Below, piece after piece: positions 55,632-64,000 of a DNA stretch of 64,000 nucleotides (its first letter is position 1; each line of letters begins with the position of its first letter). This stretch comes from Mytilus trossulus. Taxonomy: Eukaryota > Mollusca > Bivalvia > Mytilida > Mytilidae. The position numbers and the translations under genes were made by a program. The stretch lies in NCBI RefSeq assembly GCF_036588685.1, contig NC_086384.1, positions 11,422,195 through 11,486,194 of the forward strand, read 5' to 3'. Below the pieces are notes generated by a model, which did no database searches, was not told the origin of the DNA, and saw only the letters and a program-made list of their open reading frames with translations.

Positions 55632-56518
55632 GTACACTCAATGTACAAAATGTGAAATCAAATGCCCTCTATATCAAAAACTTGTTAAGGGATGTACATG
55701 TGCTATGCATTCAAGAACACTGGCTTTTCAATGCGGAAAAGAAAATCATAGCTGAAATTACTGAAAATAGCGGATACATAGCTAAAAGTGTTGATGATAA
55801 TGATGATCCTGATTTCAACATATCAATGAAAAGGGGATATGGTGGAGTAGCCATAATCTGGAAAAAAGAAATTAATGAAAATATAAAGGAACTGATAGAC
55901 GGTGGAAATAGAATACAAGCCATACATATTCAACAAGGAGACAAACCAATATGTCTTATAAATGTATATATGCCATCAGATAGCAAAAATGCAGACATCG
56001 AATACAAAGACACATTGGCTCAAATTGATGAAATGATAGAGAAATATAAAGACACACACGAAATTATAGTATGTGGAGACATGAACGGGTCCCTGGATAG
56101 AAGCTCGACACCTCATGATAAAATCCTTAAGACTTTCTGCAAGGAAAAATGTATAGGAAATACTGAGAAATGCCCAGTAAAAGAGACATTTTATCACCAG
56201 AATGGTATGTCGAAAGGACAAATTGATTACTTCCTCTTCAAAAGTAACTCTGAAATCATCAACAAAATCAGACAAATTGATGTCCTTGATACTGACCCAG
56301 AGAATACCTCGGACCATGTACCTGTTATCTTGACACTGAACAGCCAACTGAAAAAAGTCAGGGAAAAAGCAACAACTATCATAGCAAAACCTAAATGGAC
56401 TGACTGCGACCATCAAATTTATAAGGAAGTCATCAATAAAGAACTTCCAAAACTCATGCAAAAATCAAAAGGAATTATTGAGAAAGATATAAAAAAATCT
56501 AGAAAAACTGCTACATAA
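55565..56518 (+). CDS. LINE ORF2, endonuclease part
   Basis: Exonuclease-endonuclease-phosphatase type nuclease that would nick target DNA. Motifs: GTLNVQNVKSN (metal-binding Asn, upstream of any ATG), VLCIQEHWL (catalytic Glu), VCGDMNGSLD (Asp, Asn), IDYFLFKS, and TSDHVPVIL (Asp-His). The frame opens after a TAG at 55562 and lacks an ATG before the first motif, so translation may depend on ORF1 (overlap 55565-55631, frame minus one relative to ORF1). It ends at 56518 only because of an extra A in the run at 56491-56497. After that the coding continues in the frame of the RT. All core residues appear intact. Confidence 0.88.
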   Translation, partial: KETKPFFRQWPIKQDKREDIIIGTLNVQNVKSNALYIKNLLRDVHVLCIQEHWLFNAEKKIIAEITENSGYIAKSVDDNDDPDFNISMKRGYGGVAIIWKKEINENIKELIDGGNRIQAIHIQQGDKPICLINVYMPSDSKNADIEYKDTLAQIDEMIEKYKDTHEIIVCGDMNGSLDRSSTPHDKILKTFCKEKCIGNTEKCPVKETFYHQNGMSKGQIDYFLFKSNSEIINKIRQIDVLDTDPENTSDHVPVILTLNSQLKKVREKATTIIAKPKWTDCDHQIYKEVINKELPKLMQKSKGIIEKDIKKSRKTAT

Positions 56519-59057
56519 AGCCGGAGAAGCAGCAATCCCAAAGTATAGAAGAAAAATCAAAATCAAATCAAAGGGAAAGGCGATATGGAATGAACAAATA
56601 GATAAGGCATCAAAGCAATCAAAAAATGCATTTAAAGTTTGGAGGCAACATGGAGCACCTCAAGAAAGAAGTAATGAGCTCAAAATCAAAATGACAGCTG
56701 CAAAGAGAATACTTCGAAAAGCACAAAGACAAGCTTATGCCTCGCAGAGAGAATCAACAGCGGGAAAAATTATGAAAGCTTCAAACTCAGATACAAAACT
56801 TTTTTACAAGCTTATCAACATGCAAAGAAAAACACCACTTATTAATACCAAGATACTGAAACTAAACGAAAAGACTGCAGAAGATGGACCAAGCATAATG
56901 AACATTTGGCAGGAACATTTCCAACAACTAGCTACTCCAACAATAGAGGAAAATTTTGACACTGAAAAACTAGAGCTAGTAGAGATACAAAACAATATAA
57001 TAGAATCCATAGAAAGGGAAAAAGGTCAAGGCATAGATCTTGTTAATGTAAAGGAAGTAAATAAAGCTATAGAAAAACTTAAAGCAGGAAAAGCACCCGA
57101 TGAAGATGGAATTTCGGCAGAACACTACAAACATGGGATGGAAGAGTTAACTCCCTTTATAGTACATCTGCTAAATTTAATCTTAACCTATTTGGATGTA
57201 CCAATCTTCCTAAAGACAGGGATTCTAACACCAATCTTAAAGAAAGAAAAAGACAAAACATTACCATCTAGCTATAGAGGAATAACTGTAACTAAAACCT
57301 TTGCAAAAATATTACAAAGTATATTGAAGGATAGAGTTGACTCTGTATTTAACAACATACAAAACTCCCTGCAAAGAGGCTTTACAGAAGGAGTATCATC
57401 ACTATGTGCAGCATTCCTCACATCAGAAGCAATCGAAGAAAGTCAGAAATTAAAGATACTGCTGATCTTAGTAACTCTTGACGCAGAAAAGGCATTTGAC
57501 AAGCTAAACCATGAAATACTATTCAACAAACTGTACCATTATGGAATAAAAGGAAAACTCTGGATATTACTGAGAAACTTGTATAAAGGAATGAGCATCA
57601 AGGTTAAATGGGAAGGGCAATGTACAGAAGATGTCATGGTTCTACAAGGAATTCAACAAGGTGCAAAACTATCTACAACGCTATATAAATGCTACAACAA
57701 CGTCATACTTGATAGCATATTAAAAAGTGGACTTGGAGCATGTATTGGTGATATACAAGTCCCTGCACCAACATGTGCCGATGACATTGCTGTCCTGGCA
57801 AATAGTACTGCAGATGCACAAGGAATATTAGACATCGTACAACACCATACGAGCAGAGATCTAGTCAAAATCAATCCAACTAAATCTGAAGCGGTTCTAT
57901 ACAATGCAAAAGGCTCAAACATATCAACGTTGAAATTTGAAGACAATGACATCAATATAACCAATGAAACCAAACATCTAGGTATCAAAAGAAACGAGCA
58001 AAACCGTGCAAATATCTCAGAAAGAATAAGAACCGGAAGGGCAACAATATACAGCCTTCTTGGAGCTGGGTTACATGTCAGAAGGGGATTCTCACCCATG
58101 GTTGCATACAAGCTATGGAGAACATATGCAGTACCAAGAAGCATATACGGACTTGAGGTGATGAACTTACTTGCAAAAGAAAAGGATATGCTAGAACTGG
58201 CAGAGAGAAAAATCCTCCGACAAATTCAAGGACTTCCAAATAATACAGCAAATATGGCTGTATATACCCTGGTAGGAGCAGAACCTATTGCCATCACATT
58301 AGACAAAAATGTACTTACCTTCTTCATGAATATTGTTCGAAATCCAGGAACCATAGAATGTGAAATTCTGCGCCGACAAATAGTATTCTCAGACCAAAGA
58401 GGAAAAGACTTTATCAACAGAGTAGAAAAAACTCTTTCAAAATACAATTTGAAATCCAGTAGCTACTACATAGAAAATCCACTGAATAAAATGGAATGGA
58501 AAAGACTAGTAGGAATAAAGATCAAGGAATACTGGAAAAATGAATGTCATAATGAAAAAATGGAAAAAACATCACTTAAATACATAGAGATACAGAACAA
58601 TCCATTAAATGAAGCTCACAATATATGGAAAAGTGTAAAAAACAATAGTAAAGATGTAAAGGCAGGAGAAATAAAAGCAAGAATAAGTACTCAAACGTAC
58701 ATATTCCAAGCCAAAAGAGCTAAGTTCGATCCAAAAGTTAACCCTATGTGTACAATTTGCGAACAGGAAAATGAAGATCTAGAACATTTTATTCTACACT
58801 GCAAAGAACTAGAGCAAATAAGATCTAAATACTGCTCAAAAATCGAACAGACAATGGATGAAATTGATACGTCAACATACAAGAAGATCAAACAACAAGG
58901 GAATTTACTGCAGCTCATAATAGACTGTACTAGCAAGGACATAAACTGTTACCCAACTGTGTATGAAAACATTGAAACTTTGGCTAGAAATATGTGTTAT
59001 GAGATGCACTTGCTGCGCACAAAAAGGATAAAAAACCTGATCACAAGTACAGTATAA
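56499..59057 (+). CDS. LINE ORF2, reverse transcriptase part
   Basis: Continuation of ORF2 after the A-run frame break. The first Met is at 56691, but coding is continuous from 56499 (LEKLLHKAGEAAIPKY). From that Met: RT block 1 KAGKAPDEDGISAEHY (~131-146), SSYRGITVTKTFAKI (~193-208), LDAEKAFDKLNH (~263-274, catalytic Asp), GIQQGAKLS (~320-328, replacing the usual G.PQGS), catalytic TCADDIAVLA (~361-370, Cys where most LINEs have Tyr or Phe), then a long connection domain and a Cys-Cys-His-Cys tail CTIC, DLEHF, C (~690-710). Length of about 850 residues is normal. No stop codons in the RT. The GIQQGA/CADD signature sets it apart from the two other lineages here. Confidence 0.92.
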   Translation, partial: LEKLLHKAGEAAIPKYRRKIKIKSKGKAIWNEQIDKASKQSKNAFKVWRQHGAPQERSNELKIKMTAAKRILRKAQRQAYASQRESTAGKIMKASNSDTKLFYKLINMQRKTPLINTKILKLNEKTAEDGPSIMNIWQEHFQQLATPTIEENFDTEKLELVEIQNNIIESIEREKGQGIDLVNVKEVNKAIEKLKAGKAPDEDGISAEHYKHGMEELTPFIVHLLNLILTYLDVPIFLKTGILTPILKKEKDKTLPSSYRGITVTKTFAKILQSILKDRVDSVFNNIQNSLQRGFTEGVSSLCAAFLTSEAIEESQKLKILLILVTLDAEKAFDKLNHEILFNKLYHYGIKGKLWILLRNLYKGMSIKVKWEGQCTEDVMVLQGIQQGAKLSTTLYKCYNNVILDSILKSGLGACIGDIQVPAPTCADDIAVLANSTADAQGILDIVQHHTSRDLVKINPTKSEAVLYNAKGSNISTLKFEDNDINITNETKHLGIKRNEQNRANISERIRTGRATIYSLLGAGLHVRRGFSPMVAYKLWRTYAVPRSIYGLEVMNLLAKEKDMLELAERKILRQIQGLPNNTANMAVYTLVGAEPIAITLDKNVLTFFMNIVRNPGTIECEILRRQIVFSDQRGKDFINRVEKTLSKYNLKSSSYYIENPLNKMEWKRLVGIKIKEYWKNECHNEKMEKTSLKYIEIQNNPLNEAHNIWKSVKNNSKDVKAGEIKARISTQTYIFQAKRAKFDPKVNPMCTICEQENEDLEHFILHCKELEQIRSKYCSKIEQTMDEIDTSTYKKIKQQGNLLQLIIDCTSKDINCYPTVYENIETLARNMCYEMHLLRTKRIKNLITSTV

Positions 59058-59657
59058 GTAAACTTCTTAAAATTGTTACTTACAAATAGTATACCATCCT
59101 AACTATTTTACGGCTTATTAGTTTTTAAAAATAAATCCTCACTTTAAAATTGTAAGATATCAGTTATAATTTAAAAAGAGTAATGACAAGATCTCCATAT
59201 AGAAATTAAACTGTAAAGAAAATTTTTGTATATATTATACCTTAATTTTTGTCCAAACCCCAACCACTTTACATAAGTCTTACAGGAAATTTTCATTACT
59301 ATTACTGATATATGTATAGCACTCTCAGCTATGATTATAAGTAATTTTAAACTTTTGACCATTTTAATTCTTGTAAATACATGTATATGCAGTTGTTGTT
59401 TCTTTTAACACTTTCCTACACCCTAGCACATATAAATTATTATATATTTTTTAAAAACTTTATGATGACAATCCTATGAATTAATTATGATATCTATTAT
59501 TTAGTGATCATTATAACCTAATTCAGTCATCTGTATATAATTTAATTTATTGTTTCCCTATGTTTTAAGGTGTAAATAGTTGCTCAAACTATACCCTTTG
59601 GGTAGTGCTCCACATTTAATGGAGGAATATACAAGAAACTGAAACTGAACTGAACTG
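59058..59657 (+). other. LINE 3' UTR and tail
   Basis: AT-rich to about 59560, then ATAGTTGCTCAAACTATACC, GGGTAGTGCTCCACATTT and the short tandem tail AACTGAAACTGAACTGAACTG. Target duplication not identified. Confidence 0.7.
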
Positions 59658-60011
59658 TCAAAATCGGAATCCTTCCCGAGTAATCCGTTTTTTAAATAAA
59701 ATCTCTATTTTTTTTATTAAACGCGTAAATTGACGTTGGCGTTTATGTTGTATTCTTACTATATCCTACACTATAAAGTTTATGTTTAAGTTTATGTCTT
59801 TAATGAAATTAAAGGATAGTACGTCGTTCGCAGACGGCACTGTATGTGTAAAACCGAGTATATACATTTACATCGGGATAACGTTGTACCGTTTAACATT
59901 TTCTAAAAACGATTTAATTACCCTCATTACCATTACCAGCTTATTACTAAAACCAATCTGAATGTCGTGTGGATATTTCTGTTTTGTTTCTTCATTCATT
60001 GCTGTATGTAC
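59658..60011. other. No gene seen
   Basis: Unique-looking sequence with slightly raised GC (GTACGTCGTTCGCAGACGGC, ~59820). No ORF or repeat recognised. Confidence 0.4.
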
Positions 60012-60166
60012 CTGACTTGTAAAGATGACAGATCTTGACACTTGAGTACTACCAGTGGTGACGATACGTGCATATCACGAAAAGTATCTGACAGCAAAGC
60101 CCTTCTTTTACCTCTCCTCGTTTGTTGTGTAATTAAATTGATTGTTTTTTTCCTTTTGAAAACCAT
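60012..60166 (-). CDS. Candidate initiating exon, basic N-terminus
   Basis: ATG at 60166 in near-ideal context (ACCAACATGG) with an in-frame TGA 18 bases upstream, so it is a true first Met. 51 codons: a basic start (MVFKRKKTIN, RRGKRRALL) followed by SDTFRDMHVSSPLVVLK and DLSSLQV, then AG before GTACATAC, a good donor at plus 60010-60011, phase 2. The basic cluster could be a nuclear localisation signal. It is on the same strand as, and upstream of, the exons at 50.6, 46.1 and 45.2 kb, with the LINE between. A phase 2 exit does not match the best frame of 50595-50783, so at least one further exon, or a different gene, is needed. No family recognised. Confidence 0.4.
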
Positions 60167-60261
60167 GTTGGTACCTGTGATTCAGCACGCCCTTTTCTTA
60201 GAATCAAAACAACCCTTGTCATGATTTTTGCTATCCCCGAATTCGACATACTTTTGTTAGA

Positions 60262-60385
60262 ACTACCAGCACTTAACATCTATACTGTACAGTATAAAAG
60301 TATACTGTTGTTAGTGTTACTAGTGGACTAATTTAACTAATAGATTTCCACTAATAGTGGCTAATATTGAAGGATCGGGTGATTT
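60262..60385 (+). repeat. Repeat shared with 20690-20805 (inverted)
   Basis: CAGTATAAAAGTATACTGTTG, TTAGTGTTACTAGTGG, CCACTAATAGTGG, GGATCGGGTGATTTA: the reverse complement of the segment just upstream of the lineage 1 LINE, but here without a LINE next to it. Confidence 0.75.
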
Positions 60386-60498
60386 ATCATATATAACATA
60401 AAGATAGGACGAAAAATGTTTTCCTTTTATAAACAGTATAGAATGAAAAAAATGGTGTTTTCATTTCTCTTTCTCATTACTATGAATATTCATACTTT

Positions 60499-60521
60499 AT
60501 ATATATATATATATATATTTG
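60499..60521. repeat. (TA)n microsatellite
   Basis: About 11 TA units. Confidence 0.85.
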
Positions 60522-60702
60522 AAAAGAACAAATAAAACAACAACGAAATTTAAAACCCCAAAACATTGATTTTTAGTCATATCTTGACTTGTCAGGCAAA
60601 TAAGTACACCAAATTACAATTGTTTTTCAACTATAACAGATACATTGTAGGTTTCACATGTTTATCTTGTGGTATGCAATTAATACTGATTGTAACAAAT
60701 GT

Positions 60703-61555
60703 TTACGGATAATTTGAAAAGCCATTTTGGTTACTTGGTTGGTTAAATGGGCCCCATGGCCACGGATAAAACGGCAAAGGCGGTAAGTTGACTGGTGGTG
60801 CTTGCAGGAATGGCATCCTGTGTAGATTATTGTTCATGTTGAATGTTGTTGTTTGTGGAAACGGTGGTCGTTGACTAGTATTCATGTTGAATTGTTGTGG
60901 TTGTGGAAACGGTGGTCGTTCTTGAGTATTGTTCATGTTGAATGGTTGTGATTGCGGAAACCTTGGTGGTTGTGGAAACTCTGGTTGGAGTTGAATATTG
61001 TTAACATGGTTGTTATTATAATTTCTGTATCTTTCGTTTGTTAGACGATCCTCATGTGTTGAATATTGGTTATATTGGTGGTCATAACGTCTAGTAGTTT
61101 GATTGGGTCGATCCCTTTGTCTTGTGGTTAACTTGTACGGTTGTGATGAATTGGTTTTAGAAGGTGTAATATTCATACCTTTTTTCAAAAATTTTACAAG
61201 CGATGGTATGCCTTTAGTAGTGTTAAGATGCACATGATCAAAGTACATATTGTCTGCTGGTACAAATGAATCTAGTGTTATAATAGTTTTGAAGCCTTGA
61301 CTGGCAGATAGTATTGTCTGATTTGCCATCTGCACTTGATCATTATGGAATATCTTTCCTTTTCAGTAAAGGGAGAACATAGATTTGCGACTTAGGCCAT
61401 GTTCTGGTAATTTCAGAGAATAACTCTTTGAATTTGTGCTCTTTAACCCCGTCTCCACGAAGGTCTCTTCCTCCAATGTTCACAAGTACCTTTTTGGGAT
61501 TTAATTTATAAGCGGCTTCCTGTACATATTCTATACAACTGTCAGCCCCCCCACT
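60703..61555 (-). pseudogene. SGNH-hydrolase-like protein fragment with low-complexity tail
   Basis: Minus-strand coding in two frames. 61343-61555 reads GGADSCIEYVQEAAYKLNPK and VLVNIGGRDLRGDG, like the middle blocks of SGNH/GDSL esterases (a GG.D block where G.ND is usual). 60703-61335 continues with QTILSASQGFK and YFDHVHLN, where D..HLN looks like the catalytic Asp-His block, then a Pro/Asn/Gln-rich tail (FPQPPRFPQSQPFNMN and similar). A one-base shift near 61345 separates the frames, and the N-terminal nucleophile block is missing because the sequence is cut at 61555 by the LINE on the other strand. SGNH domains occur in ORF1 of some LINEs and in host genes; here both origins are possible. 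Confidence 0.6.
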
Positions 61556-64000
61556 TAAACGATTTAAACGACTCAGAAAGTGAAAAGAAGGCAAACATTC
61601 TGAATGACCAATTTTCATCTGTATTCAACACCAGTGAGGATATCAAAACCATACCGAATAAAAGGAAAGAGTCTACATCCAACAATGAACAAAATACATG
61701 TAACTGAAAATGGCGTACAAAAACTGCTAAGCAACTTGAACATCCACAAAGCAGCTGGTCCAGATGAGATCCCAACAAGACTTCTCAAAGAGCTTGCACC
61801 ATACCTAGCAGAAACATTTACCATTTTCTTTCAAGCATCAATAAATCAAGGCACCATACCACCTGAATGGAAAGAAGCCTTCGTTGTTCCAATTTTCAAG
61901 AAAGGAGATAAATCACGTGCCAGTAACTACCGTCCAGTTGCATTGACCGTAGTCACAATCAAGATCCTAGAGCACATAATATGCAGTAGTAATGCAAAAC
62001 ATCTTGATATACACGGCATCCTAAACGACACTCAACATGGATTCAGAAAGAACCGTTCCTGCGAGTCACAACTTATCCTTACAATACAGGACCTGGCCAA
62101 AAACATAGATCTCGGTAAGCAGATTGACCTTATCTTGCTAGATTTTTCCAAGGCATTCGATAAAGTCCCTCACGAGAGACTTTTGTACAAAGCAGAGTAC
62201 TATGGGATAAGTGGGCCAACACTCCAATGGATCAGGGACTTCCTCAGCTCCAGAAATCAGAGAGTCGTTGTGGATTGTAAAACATCTCACACTGCACCAG
62301 TCCAATCAGGGGTACCACAGGGGAGTGTACTTGGACCACTCATGTTCCTTCTGTTCATCAACGACCTACCGGACTATGTTCAGTCATCAACAGTCCGCCT
62401 ATTCGCTGATGACTGCGTACTGTACAGAAGGTAACAGAATGATGCAGACTCGCAGTTACTACAAGAAGACATGAACAACTTGCTCAGATGGGAATCTGAT
62501 TGGCAAATGGAATTCCATTCCAGCAAATGCCAACTGCTACGCGTTACCAACAAGCGCAAACCACATCTAACAAGCTACAACATTCATGGTCACAATTTAG
62601 AACTGGTTGACTCGGCAAAATATCTAGGCGTCACGATACATAAAACTATTAACTGGAACACCCACATAGAGAGTATATACTAACCCTTATGGAAATATAA
62701 GCCCTCTGGCACATAGTTGCGGCAGCAGTATGGCTATGCTGCGGCTTTGTTGCTGCAAACTGTTGCGGCTTCGATGCAGCGATAGCATATTTCGTATGCA
62801 AATTAGTTTTCTGGCACCATAATTGCGGCTATATTCTGGCACCGTTGCGGCAATATTCTGACATCATGTTGCGGCACTGATGCGGCTATAGCGTATTTCG
62901 TATGCAAATTAGTTTTCTGGCATTATGATTGTGACGCTGTTGCGGCGCTAATACGGCTATATTCTTGCATCATTTTAGTGACAAAACATGCAAATAGGCC
63001 GTGCTTTGTATAAAATGTATTGTGCCAGCAAAAACAAGTTGACAATGCATATATATGACATGCTTTCATGCATTATAAATTTTTATGCACAGGCACATAA
63101 AATAAATGTCAGCCAATGTGCCCTCAGTTTAGCATTTAATGTGTTATTTACCAAACTACAAGTATGCAATTGAACTGCTGCAAAAAAAAACCACAAACTT
63201 CACCGATACATGTATAGTGAACTCAGATGAGGCCATGTTATTGAAATACACAATGCAAGATTGATCTTTTCTATACATGCAATTACTTGATATGTGTTTA
63301 CTTACAAGTCTTCAAATCTTCAAAAAAAAAAACCAGCTAGAACACAAAATTCTTCAATACAGTTATAATCACAAGCAACATGGTGGATTTCTAACACACT
63401 TTAGTACAGGGAATAGCTAAAAACGCAGGAAATGACATCATCAAATTTTCTGGCTATATTGTGGTGCTCATTACTTTTGAAAGAAATTAGTGTCGCAATG
63501 ATGCCAGAACAATGCCGCTAGCAGCATCATCCGGCACTACTCCGGCAACAATCCTCTGGCAACCTGATTAGGTTGCAGCTATAAAGCCGCAACGCTGCGG
63601 CAATGCTGCAGCAACATTTTCAATTTTATAGCTAAAAAGGCTAATTCAACCAGGGCCTTCTTCCAAAGAAATCTTCAGCACTGTCCCCAACAAACAAAGG
63701 CTGTATGCTATACAACGCTAGTAAGACCACTGCTTGAGTATGCATGCTCAGTCTGGGACCCGTTCACCAACCTTAACATACAGAAATTATAAAGTGTGCA
63801 AAGAAGATCAGCCCGGTTTGTATTGAACAACTACCAACAAACCAGCAGTGTAACATCAATGCTAAAAACTCTACAGTGGCAACCACTAGCCGAGAGGAGG
63901 GCCAACTGCAAAGCAGTAATGATGTACAGGATAGTAAATGGCCTCGTAGCAATAACAACGCTAGAGTTACAGTCTACATCATCCGTAGCAAGAGGACACA
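61556..64000 (+). pseudogene. LINE reverse transcriptase pseudogene (lineage 2), runs off the window
   Basis: Starts in a linker (KKANILNDQFSSVFN). RT motifs: HKAAGPDEIPTRLLKE, GDKSRASNYRPVALT, LLDFSKAFDKVPHERL (catalytic Asp), SGVPQGSVLGPLMF and catalytic RLFADDCVLYRR (62395-62431). A TAA at 62432-62434 interrupts, then the same frame continues (LLRWESDWQMEFHSSKCQ, YLGVTIHKTINWNTHIESI). About 950 bp of foreign sequence follows (62679-63629), then KKANSTRAFFQRNLQQCP, PLLEYACSVWDPF, a TAA at 63788, and VQRRSARFVLNNYQQ to the window end. Same lineage as 13735-16310. The 5' part, including any endonuclease, is missing, cut at 61555 against the SGNH-like fragment. Confidence 0.92.
62679..63629. 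mobile_element. ~950-bp insertion rich in TTGCGGC/GCCGCAA words
   Basis: Interrupts the RT between IESI and AKKANSTR, with TATA on both sides as a possible target duplication. Left part (62700-62975) repeats TTGCGGC, GTTGCGGC, TCTGGCACC and contains a 106-bp tandem pair (CATATTTCGTATGCAAATTA type words at 62786 and 62892). Right part (63490-63615) carries the complementary GCCGCAACGCTGCGG, CCGGCAACAATC and CTCTGGCAACC. So the two ends are loosely inverted. No ORF. Looks like a non-autonomous DNA element. Confidence 0.75.

Larger units (their letters stand above)
53550..59657 (+). mobile_element. Best-preserved LINE, lineage 3
   Basis: Non-LTR retrotransposon with an ORF1, an overlapping ORF2 (endonuclease then RT), a 3' UTR and a terminal short tandem tail (GAACTGAACTG, 59642-59657). 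The 5' limit is uncertain; coding remnants begin at about 53550. Compared with the other LINEs here it has few lesions: decay at the ORF1 start and one extra A in ORF2. Confidence 0.9.

Noticed and set aside
55976..56461. 161-codon minus-strand frame
   Set aside because: Antisense of the endonuclease domain.
57692..58144. 150-codon minus-strand frame within the 54-59 kb LINE
   Set aside because: Antisense of the RT core and connection domain.

Overview
The window is animal genomic DNA. It is AT-rich, has no dense run of genes, and is filled with broken non-LTR retrotransposons (LINEs), palindromic mini-elements, tRNA-derived SINE remnants and two multi-kilobase satellites. Several dispersed repeats have wording I associate with marine mussels (Mytilus), so a bivalve mollusc is the best guess. 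That call rests on recognition, not on a search. Nothing prokaryotic was seen.

Layout. 1-3.1 kb: a dispersed repeat, then a nearly identical 1,296-bp tandem duplication. 3.1-10 kb: dispersed repeats, a ~122-bp minisatellite, and a candidate two-exon minus-strand gene with a cysteine cluster. 10.1-11.8 kb: an inverted repeat enclosing a LINE 3' fragment. 12.2-13.6 kb: palindromic mini-elements and a retroelement tail. 13.7-16.6 kb: a plus-strand LINE pseudogene with two nested insertions, meeting a minus-strand fragment tail to tail. 16.8-20.7 kb: a nearly full minus-strand LINE with an endonuclease ORF and a frameshifted reverse transcriptase. 22.0-22.5 kb: a perfect palindrome with 196-bp arms. 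24.6-28.3 kb: composite repeats, SINEs and LINE remnants. 29.7-31.4 kb: a short tandem family interrupted by a retroelement 3' end. 32.3-34.4 kb: a tandem duplication whose second copy was hit by a LINE. 37.8-40.8 kb: a 33-bp satellite with higher-order structure. 41-44 kb: a TIR element and palindromes. 46.2-48.75 kb: a 72-bp satellite. 51.5-53.3 kb: more mini-elements. 53.5-59.7 kb: the best-preserved LINE, plus strand. 60.7-61.55 kb: an SGNH-hydrolase-like pseudogene, head to head with another plus-strand LINE pseudogene that runs off the window and carries a ~950-bp insertion.

Host genes appear only as scattered exons in long introns. The best evidence is on the minus strand: exons at 50595-50783, 46102-46152 and 45242-45271, with good splice sites and a final stop codon, and a possible initiating exon at 60012-60166. 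Other candidate exons (5857-6140 with 9752-9842, 28169-28272, 21233-21320, 21795-21832, 35628-35671, 36779-36831) are less certain. If the minus-strand model holds, the 72-bp satellite and the 54-59 kb LINE lie in its introns.

Most of the biology here is retrotransposition and repeat turnover. LINEs of at least three lineages are present, and several serve as dated landing sites for other repeats.
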